Below the pieces are notes generated by a model. That model worked only from the letters and a program-made list of their open reading frames with translations. It ran no database searches and had not been told where the DNA came from. Both the position numbers and the translations under genes were made by a program. Shown here one piece after another: positions 8,365 through 16,911 of a stretch of 64,000 nt of DNA. Origin of the DNA: DASPWW01 sp963841715. GTDB lineage: Bacteria; Actinomycetota; Thermoleophilia; Solirubrobacterales; 70-9. Within the stretch, counting starts at the first letter, position 1; each line of letters starts with the position of its first letter. Where the stretch lies: positions 331,731-395,730 of the forward strand of contig CAWJDP010000002.1 in the NCBI GenBank assembly GCA_963841715.1. The letters are read 5' to 3'.

Positions 8365-9393
8365 TCACGCCTGCTTGAACGCGCGCTCCTCCTCGCGGCG
8401 CTCGACCTCGGAGGTCGCCGGCATGACGTCGGGTCGTCCCCGCATCGCCTCGCGCCAGTGCGTTGGGGCCGGCGTCCGTCCGTTGCCGCGGCGCGGCGAG
8501 GGCATCGGGCTGACGCCGGCCCAGCCGGGGCGCTCGCGCGCCCGCTCGATCGACTTGTCGAGATAGTCCTGCACGATCGTCAGGCCCTCGAGCCCGGGCA
8601 CATCGGCGATCGTTTCGTCGATTCCGCGCACGTGCTCGAAGCCCTCGGGGCTGTCGGCGAACAGGTAGAGGCCGAGCGCGTCGACCTCCTCCTCGGTCTT
8701 GACGCCGGCGCCGACCGGGGTCCAGAGGTTCTTCAGCACCCAGCGGACCATCCGCCGCGCGGCGCGGCTGCGCTCCATCCGCGCCTTCGCCTGGGCGCGG
8801 TAGAAGGCAAAGTGGCGCCGCTCGTCCTGGATCACGGTGCGCAGCAGCTGGTGCAGGACGGGATGGCTCGAGCGGCGGATCAACGCGTAGTAGCCGGTCA
8901 GCGTGCTGAGCTCATTCACCGCGCCCCACATCATGTGGATCGCGATGAAGTTCTTCGTCAGCTGCGAGCCGATCATCGTCGGCACGATCCCGAGCCCGTT
9001 TCCGACGCCGATCGAGACGCGCAGGTCGCGCCAGCGGTTGCCGCGCGTGGGCAGCGGGCTCGAGCCGTCGGGAAGGCGCGGCTCGATTGGCTCCTCGATC
9101 CCGTACAGGCGCAGGAAATCCGAGAACGCCTCGCCGTGCCAGAGCTCCTCGTAGACCCAGCACGAGAGAAACGCGGTGATCTGGGGGTTGGCCGCCGCCG
9201 GGGTGGCGAGCAGGTCGCGCAGGTAGATCACCGTGTGCGCCTCGATGTCCATCATGTAGTGCATGCACATCACGTCCCCATCCGTGAGCTCGTGGTTGGG
9301 GATCGCGTCCCAGTCGATCCCGCTGAGGTCGACCTTCTTCGAGTTGCGCAGGTAGCGGTCGAGGTCGAATTCGATGACTGCCCGCTCGCTCAT
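8365..9393 (-). CDS. Diiron acyl-ACP desaturase-like / ferritin-like oxidase
   Basis: A 342-residue helical protein with the paired metal motifs of type 2 (soluble) fatty-acid desaturases: MDIEAHTVIYLRDLL, then CWVYEELWHGEAF (ExxH), a further Glu in AVNELSTLTGYYALI, and VIQDERRHFAFYR (ExxH). In the known family a diiron centre introduces a double bond into an acyl carrier substrate. The closest actinobacterial relatives are DesA-like, so the substrate is uncertain. The last roughly 60 residues are Pro/Arg-rich and probably disordered. An AGGAGAGGGG ribosome-binding site precedes the ATG. Confidence 0.8.
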   Translation of the reverse strand: MSERAVIEFDLDRYLRNSKKVDLSGIDWDAIPNHELTDGDVMCMHYMMDIEAHTVIYLRDLLATPAAANPQITAFLSCWVYEELWHGEAFSDFLRLYGIEEPIEPRLPDGSSPLPTRGNRWRDLRVSIGVGNGLGIVPTMIGSQLTKNFIAIHMMWGAVNELSTLTGYYALIRRSSHPVLHQLLRTVIQDERRHFAFYRAQAKARMERSRAARRMVRWVLKNLWTPVGAGVKTEEEVDALGLYLFADSPEGFEHVRGIDETIADVPGLEGLTIVQDYLDKSIERARERPGWAGVSPMPSPRRGNGRTPAPTHWREAMRGRPDVMPATSEVERREEERAFKQA

Positions 9394-9561
9394 CGCCCCT
9401 CTCCTGGTCGGCTCGTGATCGCGTTTTCGGGCGCTCTCTGCGTCTCAGCGCCGCCCGGACCAATCTACGCAAAAGACCGCGTACCGGTTCAGTGATTGGA
9501 CGGGCTCATTTGGTCCGCCCGGGGGCGGCTGCTCGGTCGCATGAACGCATGAGACGGTTCC

Positions 9562-11561
9562 CTAATCCTCGGCGGCCAGCGTTCCCGCGAGCTCGGTGAA
9601 GTAGTCGAGCGAGGCGGGGTTGGCGAGCGAGTCGCGGCTCGCGGCCTTCTCGACCGGCGTGCCGGTGAGGATCTTCTTCACCGGGACCTCGAGCACCTTG
9701 CCCGACAGGGTCCTCGGCACCTCGCCGATGCGGTAGACCGCGTTCGGGACGTGGCGCGGCGAGCACTGCTCGCGGATTGCCGACTTGATCCGCTTCTCAA
9801 GCGCCTCGTCGAGCTCGTCGTTCTCGGCGAGGACGACGAACAGCGGCATCCATCCCTCGGTTCCCGGACGCGGGACGTCGACGACGAGCGCGTCGAGGAT
9901 CTCCGGGATCGACAGCACGGCGCGGTAGATCTCGCTCGTCCCCATGCGAACGCCCTGGCGGTTGATCGTCGAGTCGGAGCGCCCGTAGATGACGGCGGTG
10001 CCGCGCGAGGTGATCTCGATCCAGTCGCCGTGGCGCCACACGCCCGGGTAGTGCTCGAAGTAGCTGGAGCGGTAGCGCGATCCGTCGGGGTCGCCCCAAA
10101 AGAAGACCGGCATCGACGGCATCGGCTCGGTGATCACGAGCTCGCCGACCTCGTCGACGACGGAGTTGCCCTGCTCGTCGAAGGCGCGCACCGCGGCGCC
10201 GAGCGAGCGCGCCTGGAGCTCGCCGCGGTAGACGGGAAGTGTCGGCACGCCGCCTACGAAGGCGGTGCAGACGTCGGTCCCGCCGCTGGTCGAGAACAGC
10301 CATGTGTCGTCGCCGACGTGCTCGTAGATCCAGTCGAAGCTCTCGGGCGAGAGCGGGGAGCCCGTTGAGCCCAGGGAGCGAAGCCGCGAGAGGTCGCGCC
10401 GCGACGGCTCGACGCCGTCCTTCATGCACGCGGCGACGTAGCTGGCGCTGGTCCCGAAGCAGGTGACTCCGGCGCGTTCGGCGAGGTCCCAGAGCACGCC
10501 CATGTCGGGGGCGCCGGGGCTGCCGTCGTAGAGCACGATCCCGGCGTCGGTCAGCAGTCCGCTGACGAGGAAGTTCCACATCATCCACCCGGTCGTCGTG
10601 AACCAGAACAGACGGTCGCCGGCTTGGAGGTCGACGTGGAGGTGCATCTTCTTCAGCTGCTCGAGCAGGATCCCGCCATGGCCGTGGACGATCGCCTTCG
10701 GCAGGCCGGTCGTGCCCGACGAGTACAGGACCCAGAGCGGATGGTCGAACGGAACCTGCTCGAAGTCGAGCGCGGCGCCGTCGTCCGGTGCGAGCAGATC
10801 CTGGAAGCCGATCGCGCGATCGAGCCGAGTGAGGTCGGGCTTGGCGTCGAGGTAGGGGAGGACGACGGTGCGCTCGAGGGTCGGCATCTCCCTCTGGAGC
10901 CCTGCGACGACGTCGAGGCGGTCGAAGTCCCTGCCCCCGTAGCGATAGCCGTCGACTGCGAACAGGATCTTCGGCTCGATCTGCGCGAAGCGGTCGACAA
11001 CGCTGCGGGCGCCGAAGTCGGGGAGCAGCTCGACCAGATCGCGCCGACGCTCGCGGTCGCGAGAAACGCGACGATCGTCTCGGGAATGTTCGGCATGTAG
11101 GCGACGACGCGGTCGCCCGAGCCGACGCCAAGCGCGCGGAGGCCAGCGGCGGCGCGCGCGACCTGGTCGCGGAGCTGGCCCCAGGTCATCTCGTCGAGCT
11201 CGCGGAGCTCCGAGGCGTGCAGGATCGCGAGGTCGCGGTCGCGCTTGCCCCGGAACAGGTGCTGGGGATAGCTGAGCTCGGCGCCCTCGAACCAGCGCGC
11301 GCCGGGCATCGTGCGGTCGGGGAGGACGTCGGCGTAGGCGATCGATGCCCGGACGTCGAAGTAGTCCCAGATCGAGAGCCAGAAACGCTCGAGCTCGAGC
11401 ACCGACCACTCCCAGAGGGCCCCGTAGTCGTCGAAGCCGTGTTCCTCGCGCTCGGAGAGCCAGCGCGTGTACGCGGTCAGGGTCGAGCGCTCGACGCTGG
11501 CGGCGGACGGCATCCACAGCAGCTCGCCGCGCTGGGCTGAGTTGACGGCCGAGCTCTCCAT
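9562..11561 (-). CDS. aacS: Acetoacetyl-CoA synthetase, interrupted by one frameshift
   Basis: ATP-dependent ligation of acetoacetate to CoA. The N-terminal part (from the ATG at 11561) includes YTRWLSEREEHGFDDYGALW and AYMPNIPETIVAFLATASVG; the C-terminal part has LYSSGTTGLPKAIVHGHGG (P-loop-like motif), FTTTGWMMWNFLVSG, YGRSDSTINRQGVRMGTSE and a PRTLSGKVLEVPVKKIL end with the acyl-adenylate Lys. Together they make about 665 residues, the normal AacS size. The two parts are in different frames: at about 11020-11023 a run of four G (plus strand) would need a fifth to restore GAIWSSCSPDFGARSVVDRF. A single missing base in a homopolymer suggests a sequencing error more than a dead gene. Confidence 0.88.
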
Positions 11562-11577
11562 TCAGTGGACCCTCACG

Positions 11578-12807
11578 TCAAGCGCTTATATCAGGGGCAC
11601 CCGCGCGCCTGGAAACGTCGCGGTCGAGCGCGCGGACGAGCTCGAGCAGGAAGCCCTGCGCCCGCTCGAGCGCCTCGGGCTCGATCGCGTCGGGGGTGTC
11701 GGCGAGCGTGTGGTAGCCGGGGACGACGCCGAGCCCGTCCGTGCACCCGATCGTCGTCGACGCGTAGCGATGGACGCGCGGGGGGAGGCTGTCGGCGGCG
11801 ACGCCGCGGGCGATCGGGGCGGCGCGGAAGCGATCCTCGCCGGCGCGCTCCGCCTCCGCGATCGCCTCGCAGAGCTGGACGAGGCGGCCGCCCATCTCGT
11901 AGCTGACGACCCAGCCGGCGGCGGTCTCGAAGCGGACGTCGCCGTAGCCGACCGCGCTCACGTTCACGAAGTAGGTCGACCCGCGGTCGAGCTCATCGCG
12001 GTGGGAGCGCATGAACCCGCGCATGCCCTCCTGGAGGCACTCCTCGGCCCCGGTTAGGACCACCCAGACGTCGAGGTTGTCGAGCGGGTCGCGCTCCAGG
12101 ATCTCGGCGAGCGAGAGAACGGTGGCGACGCCTGAGGCGTTGTCGTTCGCCCCCGGCACGACGGGGGAGAGAGCGATGTCGACGAGCAGGAAGACCGAGC
12201 CGATGAGCACGAGGGTGGGGAAGAGCTGGACGACCGAGACCCACTGGGCGTCGATGCCGGCCATCCGCGCTCCGAGCGGTGGGAGCAGGATCGCGATCGA
12301 CCAAAAGATGATCCGGAATGGGCCGAGCGGAAACGGGAGCCGTCGCTGGAGCCGGGCGCCGCGCTCGACGGTCGCTGGCTCGAACGCGCGGCCGGTTCGG
12401 GCGGCGTCGTAGTGCGCGGTGAGGACGAGGCGGGCGGGCGCGGCGCGGCCGGCCCCGGGCGAGACGACGTTCTGGGAGGCGCGGCGGAAGAACAGGTTGC
12501 GGACGAGGTAGAAGCGGGTGTTGAGGTCGAGATACATCGAGACCGCCGCGAACAGCACGAGGCCGAAGCCGAGCGGCGGCAGAACGAGCGAGACGAGCGA
12601 CCCCGCGACGGCGAGCGCCGCGTGCGCGGCGTGGACGAGCGAGTACTGGGGGTGGACGTACGTGGGTTCGACCTCGGCGCGGCGGCCGAGGTCACGGAGC
12701 CGGCCCGCGAGGTCGTTCGCGGCCCGCCGCTCGGCGTCGGTGCCCGCCTCCCGGCCCCCGAACGAGCACAGGCGCTCGATCAGCTCGATGCGCTCGGCGA
12801 CATCCAC
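11578..12807 (-). CDS. Membrane-embedded M28 family zinc aminopeptidase
   Basis: About 409 residues. The zinc ligands typical of peptidase M28 are in order: LTAHYDAA (His), GANDNASGVATVLSLAE (bridging Asp), TGAEECLQEGM (Glu pair) and YHTLADTPD (final His). Two or three groups of hydrophobic segments before and within the domain (around VAGSLVSLVLPPLGFGLVLF and FWSIAILLPPLG) would anchor it in the membrane. Starts further upstream, up to 12939, would run back through the tRNA-Leu gene and are rejected. I prefer GTG 12807, which has GATAAT 9 bases before it; ATG 12849 is the alternative. It lies directly downstream of a divergent tRNA. Confidence 0.8.
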   Translation of the reverse strand: MDVAERIELIERLCSFGGREAGTDAERRAANDLAGRLRDLGRRAEVEPTYVHPQYSLVHAAHAALAVAGSLVSLVLPPLGFGLVLFAAVSMYLDLNTRFYLVRNLFFRRASQNVVSPGAGRAAPARLVLTAHYDAARTGRAFEPATVERGARLQRRLPFPLGPFRIIFWSIAILLPPLGARMAGIDAQWVSVVQLFPTLVLIGSVFLLVDIALSPVVPGANDNASGVATVLSLAEILERDPLDNLDVWVVLTGAEECLQEGMRGFMRSHRDELDRGSTYFVNVSAVGYGDVRFETAAGWVVSYEMGGRLVQLCEAIAEAERAGEDRFRAAPIARGVAADSLPPRVHRYASTTIGCTDGLGVVPGYHTLADTPDAIEPEALERAQGFLLELVRALDRDVSRRAGAPDISA

Positions 12808-12816
12808 GAGCGCGGG

Positions 12817-12822
12817 ATTATC
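12817..12822 (-). promoter_or_regulatory. -10-like hexamer GATAAT for the M28 peptidase
   Basis: On the minus strand GATAAT is followed by 9 bases and the GTG at 12807, supporting that start. Confidence 0.4.
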
Positions 12823-12854
12823 GCCGTCAGCCCCGGATATCGTTCTCATTTCAG

Positions 12855-12938
12855 GCCGGAGTGGAGGAATCGGCAGACTCGCGGCCCTCAAAAGGCCGTG
12901 CCCGCAAGGGCGTGTGGGTTCGAATCCCACCTCCGGCA
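12855..12938 (+). tRNA. tRNA-Leu (CAA)
   Basis: An 84-base class II tRNA. The acceptor GCCGGAG pairs with CTCCGGC at the end, the anticodon stem CGGCC/GGCCG encloses CTCAAAA (anticodon CAA), there is a long variable arm (TGCCCGCAAGGGCG) and a GTTCGAATC T loop. No CCA is encoded; the discriminator base is A. Confidence 0.95.
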
Positions 12939-12955
12939 CTCGCCGACCGCCAAGC

Positions 12956-12961
12956 TAGCCT
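12956..12961 (+). promoter_or_regulatory. -10-like hexamer TAGCCT for the SRAP gene
   Basis: TAGCCT, 8 bases, then the ATG at 12970. It lies only 18 bases past the end of tRNA-Leu, so the SRAP gene probably has its own start of transcription. Confidence 0.5.
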
Positions 12962-12969
12962 CAACCCGA

Positions 12970-13656
12970 ATGTGCGGTCGCTTCACGCTCACCGAGATCG
13001 ACCCCGGTCGGCTGCGGGTGCGGTTCAGGCTCGACGAGTCGGTTGCGATCGACGAGCGCCCGCGCTTCAACATCGCCCCGACGGACCCCGTCGTCGCCGT
13101 GCGGCGCACCGATGACGGTCGCCGCGAGCCGGGCCGGCTCCGCTGGGGGCTGCTCCCGGGGCGGTGGGCCGAGCGCACCAACCGGCCGTTGATCAACGCC
13201 CGCGCGGAGACTCTCACCGAGCAGCCCGCGTTCCGCGACGCGCTCGTCGAGCGCCGCTGCCTGATCCCCGCCGACGGCTTCTACGAGTGGCGCGAGAACG
13301 AGCACGGCAAGCAGCCCGTGTGGATCCACCGCGCCGACTCCGACCTGTTCGCGTTCGCCGGCATCTGGGCGACGCTCCGGCGCGAGGGCGGCGACGCCGC
13401 GGCGATCCACAGCTGCGCGATCGTCACCTGCGAGCCGAACGAGCTCGTGCGCCCGATCCACGACCGGATGCCCGTGATCCTAGGGCCCGGCGCCGAGGAT
13501 CGCTGGCTCGACCCGGAGGCGGGGGAGGAGGCGCTGCGCGCGCTGCTGCGCCCGCTTCCATCGCAAGAGCTGCGGGTTCGCGAGGTCGGCGAGGCCGTCA
13601 ACGACGTGCGCCGGGACGGCCCGGCGCTGCTCGAGCCGCCGCTGAAGCTGTTCTAG
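12970..13656 (+). CDS. yedK: SRAP domain protein (YedK/HMCES family)
   Basis: A 228-residue protein of the SOS-response-associated peptidase family, which forms a covalent link with abasic sites in single-stranded DNA and so shields them. Cys2 directly after the initiator Met (MCGRFTL) is the crosslinking residue once Met is removed. Other family landmarks are RFNIAPTDPV, LINARAETL, IPADGFYEW (active Glu) and IHDRMPVIL (active His). The start at ATG is fixed by the need for Cys2. It is divergent from the M28 gene and convergent with a membrane protein gene. Confidence 0.95.
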   Translation: MCGRFTLTEIDPGRLRVRFRLDESVAIDERPRFNIAPTDPVVAVRRTDDGRREPGRLRWGLLPGRWAERTNRPLINARAETLTEQPAFRDALVERRCLIPADGFYEWRENEHGKQPVWIHRADSDLFAFAGIWATLRREGGDAAAIHSCAIVTCEPNELVRPIHDRMPVILGPGAEDRWLDPEAGEEALRALLRPLPSQELRVREVGEAVNDVRRDGPALLEPPLKLF

Positions 13657-13662
13657 GCCGCG

Positions 13663-14241
13663 CTAGGCGCGGTCTTCGGGCGGCGGCTCGGCGTCCGGCG
13701 GCTCGTGATGCTCCTGCTCCGCCACGATCGGCGGCAGGCGCTCGTCCTCGTCGTAGTGAGGGCGCTCGCCGCCTCCGACCGGGCGCTCCTCCTCGACCTG
13801 CCAGTTCTGGTTGAAGCCGACCATCGCGATCGCGATCAGCAGCAATTGGACCGGAATCAGGAACAGGGTCAGGAGCCCGAGCAGCTCCTCGGGCAGCAGC
13901 GGGGAGGTGAGTCCCGTCTTCGCGCGCGCGAACCACGCCGGGGCGGCAACGGCGGCGAAGATCGCGAGCACGATCGCGAGCGCGGCGGCGACCGGGAGGA
14001 CGCCGCGATTCCAGCGCGCGACGAGGAACGCGAACAGGATGTAAAGCAGCCCGTAGATCACGCTCATCATCGCCACGCCCGTGCCCTGCAGCCGCGACCA
14101 GCCGCCGATCGTGATCACGAGGACGAGGGCGGCGGAGACGAGCAGGACGAAGCAGACGAGGGCCTTCGTCGTCTGCGACTCGGTCTTCTCTCGATTCGGC
14201 CGCCAGAGCTCATAGCCCGGGCGAACGGTCGTCGCCTCCAT
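13663..14241 (-). CDS. Four-segment membrane protein of unknown function
   Basis: About 192 residues with four hydrophobic stretches (around ALVCFVLLVSAALVLVITIG, MMSVIYGLLYILFAFLVA, LPVAAALAIVLAIFAAVAAP and LLGLLTLFLIPVQLLLIAIA) and an acidic, Pro-rich C-terminal tail with several His residues. I do not recognise the family. I chose ATG 14241 because TATGCT sits 8 bases before it; ATG 14250 is three codons upstream. It converges with the SRAP gene with a 6-base gap. Confidence 0.6.
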   Translation of the reverse strand: MEATTVRPGYELWRPNREKTESQTTKALVCFVLLVSAALVLVITIGGWSRLQGTGVAMMSVIYGLLYILFAFLVARWNRGVLPVAAALAIVLAIFAAVAAPAWFARAKTGLTSPLLPEELLGLLTLFLIPVQLLLIAIAMVGFNQNWQVEEERPVGGGERPHYDEDERLPPIVAEQEHHEPPDAEPPPEDRA

Positions 14242-14249
14242 CGACCGCA

Positions 14250-14255
14250 AGCATA
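14250..14255 (-). promoter_or_regulatory. -10-like hexamer TATGCT
   Basis: Minus-strand TATGCT, 8 bases before the ATG at 14241 of the four-segment membrane protein. Confidence 0.4.
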
Positions 14256-14304
14256 GAATCTCAGGCGGCCGAGCGCGAGAACCATCGCGAGCTCGGCTCC
14301 GCTG

Positions 14305-14387
14305 GCGGACGTGGCGGAACTGGAAGACGCGCCAGCTTTAGGTGCTGGTGGGCTATGCCCGTGGAGGTTCGAGTCCTCTCGTCCGCA
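14305..14387 (+). tRNA. tRNA-Leu (UAG)
   Basis: An 83-base class II tRNA: acceptor GCGGACG/CGTCCGC, anticodon stem CCAGC/GCTGG around TTTAGGT (anticodon TAG), variable arm TGGGCTATGCCCG and T loop GTTCGAGTC. It is followed after 18 bases by tRNA-Trp and is probably transcribed with it. Confidence 0.95.
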
Positions 14388-14405
14388 CTTACACTTTCGC
14401 GCTCA

Positions 14406-14478
14406 GGGGCAGTGGCCAAATTGGTAAGGCACCGGTCTCCAAAACCGGCGATTCCAGGTTCGAGCCCTGGCTGCCCCG
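14406..14478 (+). tRNA. tRNA-Trp (CCA)
   Basis: A 73-base cloverleaf: acceptor GGGGCAG/CTGCCCC, anticodon stem CCGGT/ACCGG around CTCCAAA (anticodon CCA), T loop GTTCGAGCC, discriminator G as expected for tRNA-Trp. Confidence 0.95.
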
Positions 14479-14543
14479 TAGCTTCGGCTTTCCTCTATCC
14501 GCGGCGCTCGCCTCAGGACCACCGCCCGCCGGGGGGCGACGCG

Positions 14544-14717
14544 GTGCGGTCAAGCGCTGTCATCGCCGGCACTCTCTGCGGTGCGCTCGTGGCCCTGATG
14601 CTGCTCGCCTCACCAGGCGCGGCATCGGCCTTGAAGTGCAGGCACGCCGGCGGCCGCCGCCCTCGGGAGGGCCGCCAACCCGGACCTATAATCGGCCCGC
14701 AAGCGGGCGTGGTGTAA
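14544..14717 (+). other. Orphan signal-peptide-like open frame between tRNAs
   Basis: From GTG 14544 the frame reads like a signal peptide (VIAGTLCGALVALMLLASPG then AASA) and then turns into low-complexity sequence that runs into tRNA-Gly. An imperfect hairpin at 14649-14676 (GGCGGCC ... GGCCGCC) lies inside it. It may be the truncated start of a lost secreted-protein gene, or chance. Confidence 0.25.
14687..14692 (+). promoter_or_regulatory. -10 box TATAAT for tRNA-Gly
   Basis: A consensus TATAAT ending 10 bases before the first base of tRNA-Gly. Confidence 0.6.
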
Positions 14718-14773
14718 CGGTTGCACAAGAGCCTTCCAAGCTCTCAGTGCGGGTTCGATTCCCGTCGCCCGCT
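14703..14773 (+). tRNA. tRNA-Gly (UCC)
   Basis: A 71-base tRNA: acceptor GCGGGCG/CGCCCGC, anticodon stem AGAGC/GCTCT around CTTCCAA (anticodon TCC), T loop GTTCGATTC, discriminator T. The D arm is short, as is common for tRNA-Gly. Confidence 0.95.
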
Positions 14774-14804
14774 CTAGCCGGGCGCCGCGCCCGGGTGAGC
14801 CCGG

Positions 14805-15191
14805 CTACTCCTCGAGCAGCGAGAGGATGTTGCCGTCCGGGTCCTTGAACCAGGCGGTCTTGACGTCACCGAGCTGGGCGATGCCCCGCTCGTCGGTCTT
14901 GAACGCGTCGGTGTCGTAGTGCTCGAAGACAACGCCGTTGGCGATCAGCTCGTCGGCGGCGCTCCCGAGGTCGTCGACGTCGAAGCCCACGAGCGTCGCC
15001 GGCGACTTGCCGGCGTTCCCCGGCGAGGGATAGACGTGCAGCTCGGTGCCGCCGGCGCACGGATACCTGACGCCGCCGTCCGGCTTGTCCTCCCCGTTTG
15101 CCAGGCCAAGCTTGCCCTCGTAGAACTTCCGGGCCGCGCCCATCTCCGACACGGCGATCGCGGGCACCACCTTGCCTTCGCTCAATCTCAT
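14805..15191 (-). CDS. VOC superfamily (glyoxalase/bleomycin-resistance fold) protein
   Basis: A 128-residue protein with the two beta-alpha-beta-beta-beta halves of the vicinal oxygen chelate fold: VVPAIAVSEMGAARKFYEGK at the start, then LVGFDVDDLGSAADELIANG, and an end TAWFKDPDGNILSLLEE that matches the usual last strand with its Glu metal ligand. The reaction is unknown; members include dioxygenases, isomerases and resistance proteins. The start at 15191 is set by a strong AGGAGGT site 6-7 bases upstream. Longer frames would read into tRNA-Pro on the opposite strand. Confidence 0.85.
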   Translation of the reverse strand: MRLSEGKVVPAIAVSEMGAARKFYEGKLGLANGEDKPDGGVRYPCAGGTELHVYPSPGNAGKSPATLVGFDVDDLGSAADELIANGVVFEHYDTDAFKTDERGIAQLGDVKTAWFKDPDGNILSLLEE

Positions 15192-15248
15192 ACCGCTACC
15201 TCCTCGCAACTTGCTCTCGCGCGGACTCTCCCGGGCGCCGAGTCCGCG

Positions 15249-15254
15249 TAGAAT
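15249..15254 (+). promoter_or_regulatory. -10 box TAGAAT for tRNA-Pro
   Basis: TAGAAT ending 9 bases before the first base of tRNA-Pro. Confidence 0.55.
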
Positions 15255-15263
15255 CGCCGATCC

Positions 15264-15337
15264 CGGGGCGTGGCGCAGTTTGGTAGCGCGTTCGGCTGGG
15301 GGCCGAAAGGTCGCTGGTTCAAATCCAGTCGCCCCGA
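15264..15337 (+). tRNA. tRNA-Pro (GGG)
   Basis: A 74-base tRNA: acceptor CGGGGCG/CGCCCCG, anticodon stem TTCGG/CCGAA around CTGGGGG (anticodon GGG), T loop GTTCAAATC, discriminator A. A diverged copy of its 3' half lies 1.8 kb downstream at 17088-17137. Confidence 0.95.
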
Positions 15338-15444
15338 CTAGAACCTCGGCTTGGGGGGTCCCGAACGGGGAGGCCGGCGGTTCGAGGCAGCGCCAGGATC
15401 CCTTCGCTACATTGGTCGAGATGGAACGAGGAGGGGAGGCCTCG

Positions 15445-16911
15445 GTGAGCACGACGGAATCGTGCACGGACCCGTCGCGGGCCATCGGCCCGGGCCGTGG
15501 TGCGCGTCGGGTTGCGGCCGCAGGCCTCGCCGCGGCGAGCCTGCTCATGGCGATGGCGATCGCACCCGTCGGCGCGGGGGCCGCGGCCGGGGGGATCCTC
15601 GTTAGCCACAACAACATCGGCTTCCTCGGGGCTATGGGCAATATCACGCGGACCGATCCCGTCTCGGGTGCCACGACGTCCATCTCGGCGAGCGACGCAC
15701 CCCCCGGGGAGCCGATCATCGCGGTCCCGAACGGCCTCGCGCTCGAGCCGTCGGGAGACATCCTCGTCGCCGACGCCAACTACGGCTCGCCGGGGAGGCT
15801 GCTGCGCGTCCACCCCGCCGACGGGACACGTAGCTCGGCGGCGACCGCTGGCGCCGATCTGCTCGTTGACCCCGCGGGCGTCGCCGTCGACGGCGACGCG
15901 GCGTTCGTCACCGACGGCGACGCATTCGGCGGCTCCGGTGGGGTGCTCGAGGTCGATCGCGCCTCGGGCGCCACGGCCTCGTTCTCCGCCAACGGGGCCC
16001 CCTCCGGCGGCCCCAACTTCGTCGACCCTGCGGGCATCGCTCGCGCGGCGGATGGCAGTCTGTTGGTGGCGGACAAGAACGCGTTTGGGATCAAGCAGAA
16101 GGGCGGCGTGATTCGCGTCGACAGGGGCACGCACGCGCGATCGATCGTTTCGGGCAACGACACGCACCCCGGCCCCGAGTTCGAGGATCCGACGGGGATC
16201 GCCGTCGAGGCGGACGGGAAGATCCTCGTCGCGGACCCGAAGGCCCTCGACGGCACGGGGGCGGTGTTCCGGGTCGATCCCGGGACCGGGGCGCGCTCGG
16301 TCGTCTCCGCCAACGGGGCGCCGGCCGGGGGCCCCGAGTTCGGCGGCCCGTCCGCGATCGCCCTCGAGGCGAACGGCGACATCCTCGTCGTCGACCCGGG
16401 CGGGACGCCGGCGACCGGGGCGAACCCGGCGGTCCTCCGGGTGGACCCCGTGACGGGGGCTCGCACGCTCGTTCAGCATTTCGTCATCCCGAACGCGATA
16501 GCCGTCCAGCCGGCGATCGCAGTTTTCCCGGGGCCGATCAAGCTCCGCAACGGCAAGCTGAGGATGCGGCTCGGTTGCTCTCCCCAGGCGCCTGCGTGCG
16601 TCGGGACGCTTGTGATCGAGACGATCAAGAGCTTCCGGCTGCGGGCCCCGGCATCCGCCGCGCCGAAGCGAGGCAAGACGGTGAGGCTCGGCAGAGTCGC
16701 CTTCTCGCTCGCGTCCGGCGAGGAGAAGAGAGTGCGCGCCAAGCTCACGAAGCGCGGTCGCAAGCTGTTCAAGCAGCGGCGGGGCAGGAAGCACAGGACG
16801 AGGCGAAAGGTGGCGGCGACTGCGACCCTTGCGATCAACGACTCGTCGCTGCCCCCGCTTCAGGCGCAGCCGACCAGCACCGAGGTCAAGGTCAAGAAGA
16901 AGGGGAGGTAA
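15445..16911 (+). CDS. Secreted NHL-repeat beta-propeller protein
   Basis: About 488 residues. A signal peptide (VAAAGLAAASLLMAMAIAPV) is followed by repeated units of about 45-50 residues of the form GIAVEADGKILVADPKA plus GAVFRVDPGTGARSVVSANG, the NHL/SMP-30-type propeller pattern, five to six times. The last roughly 130 residues are a separate very basic region ending in EVKVKKKGR. The start GTG 15445 is chosen because a GAGGAGGGGAGG site lies just before it; ATG 15421 is possible. A ligand-binding or wall-associated role is only inferred. It lies inside the tRNA-Pro duplication and could be the cargo of an old insertion. Confidence 0.7.
   Translation: MSTTESCTDPSRAIGPGRGARRVAAAGLAAASLLMAMAIAPVGAGAAAGGILVSHNNIGFLGAMGNITRTDPVSGATTSISASDAPPGEPIIAVPNGLALEPSGDILVADANYGSPGRLLRVHPADGTRSSAATAGADLLVDPAGVAVDGDAAFVTDGDAFGGSGGVLEVDRASGATASFSANGAPSGGPNFVDPAGIARAADGSLLVADKNAFGIKQKGGVIRVDRGTHARSIVSGNDTHPGPEFEDPTGIAVEADGKILVADPKALDGTGAVFRVDPGTGARSVVSANGAPAGGPEFGGPSAIALEANGDILVVDPGGTPATGANPAVLRVDPVTGARTLVQHFVIPNAIAVQPAIAVFPGPIKLRNGKLRMRLGCSPQAPACVGTLVIETIKSFRLRAPASAAPKRGKTVRLGRVAFSLASGEEKRVRAKLTKRGRKLFKQRRGRKHRTRRKVAATATLAINDSSLPPLQAQPTSTEVKVKKKGR

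Noticed and set aside
12850..12939. An extended start of the M28 peptidase, giving an N-terminus like MPEVGFEPTRP
   Set aside because: This is tRNA-Leu read on its opposite strand, a familiar false extension.
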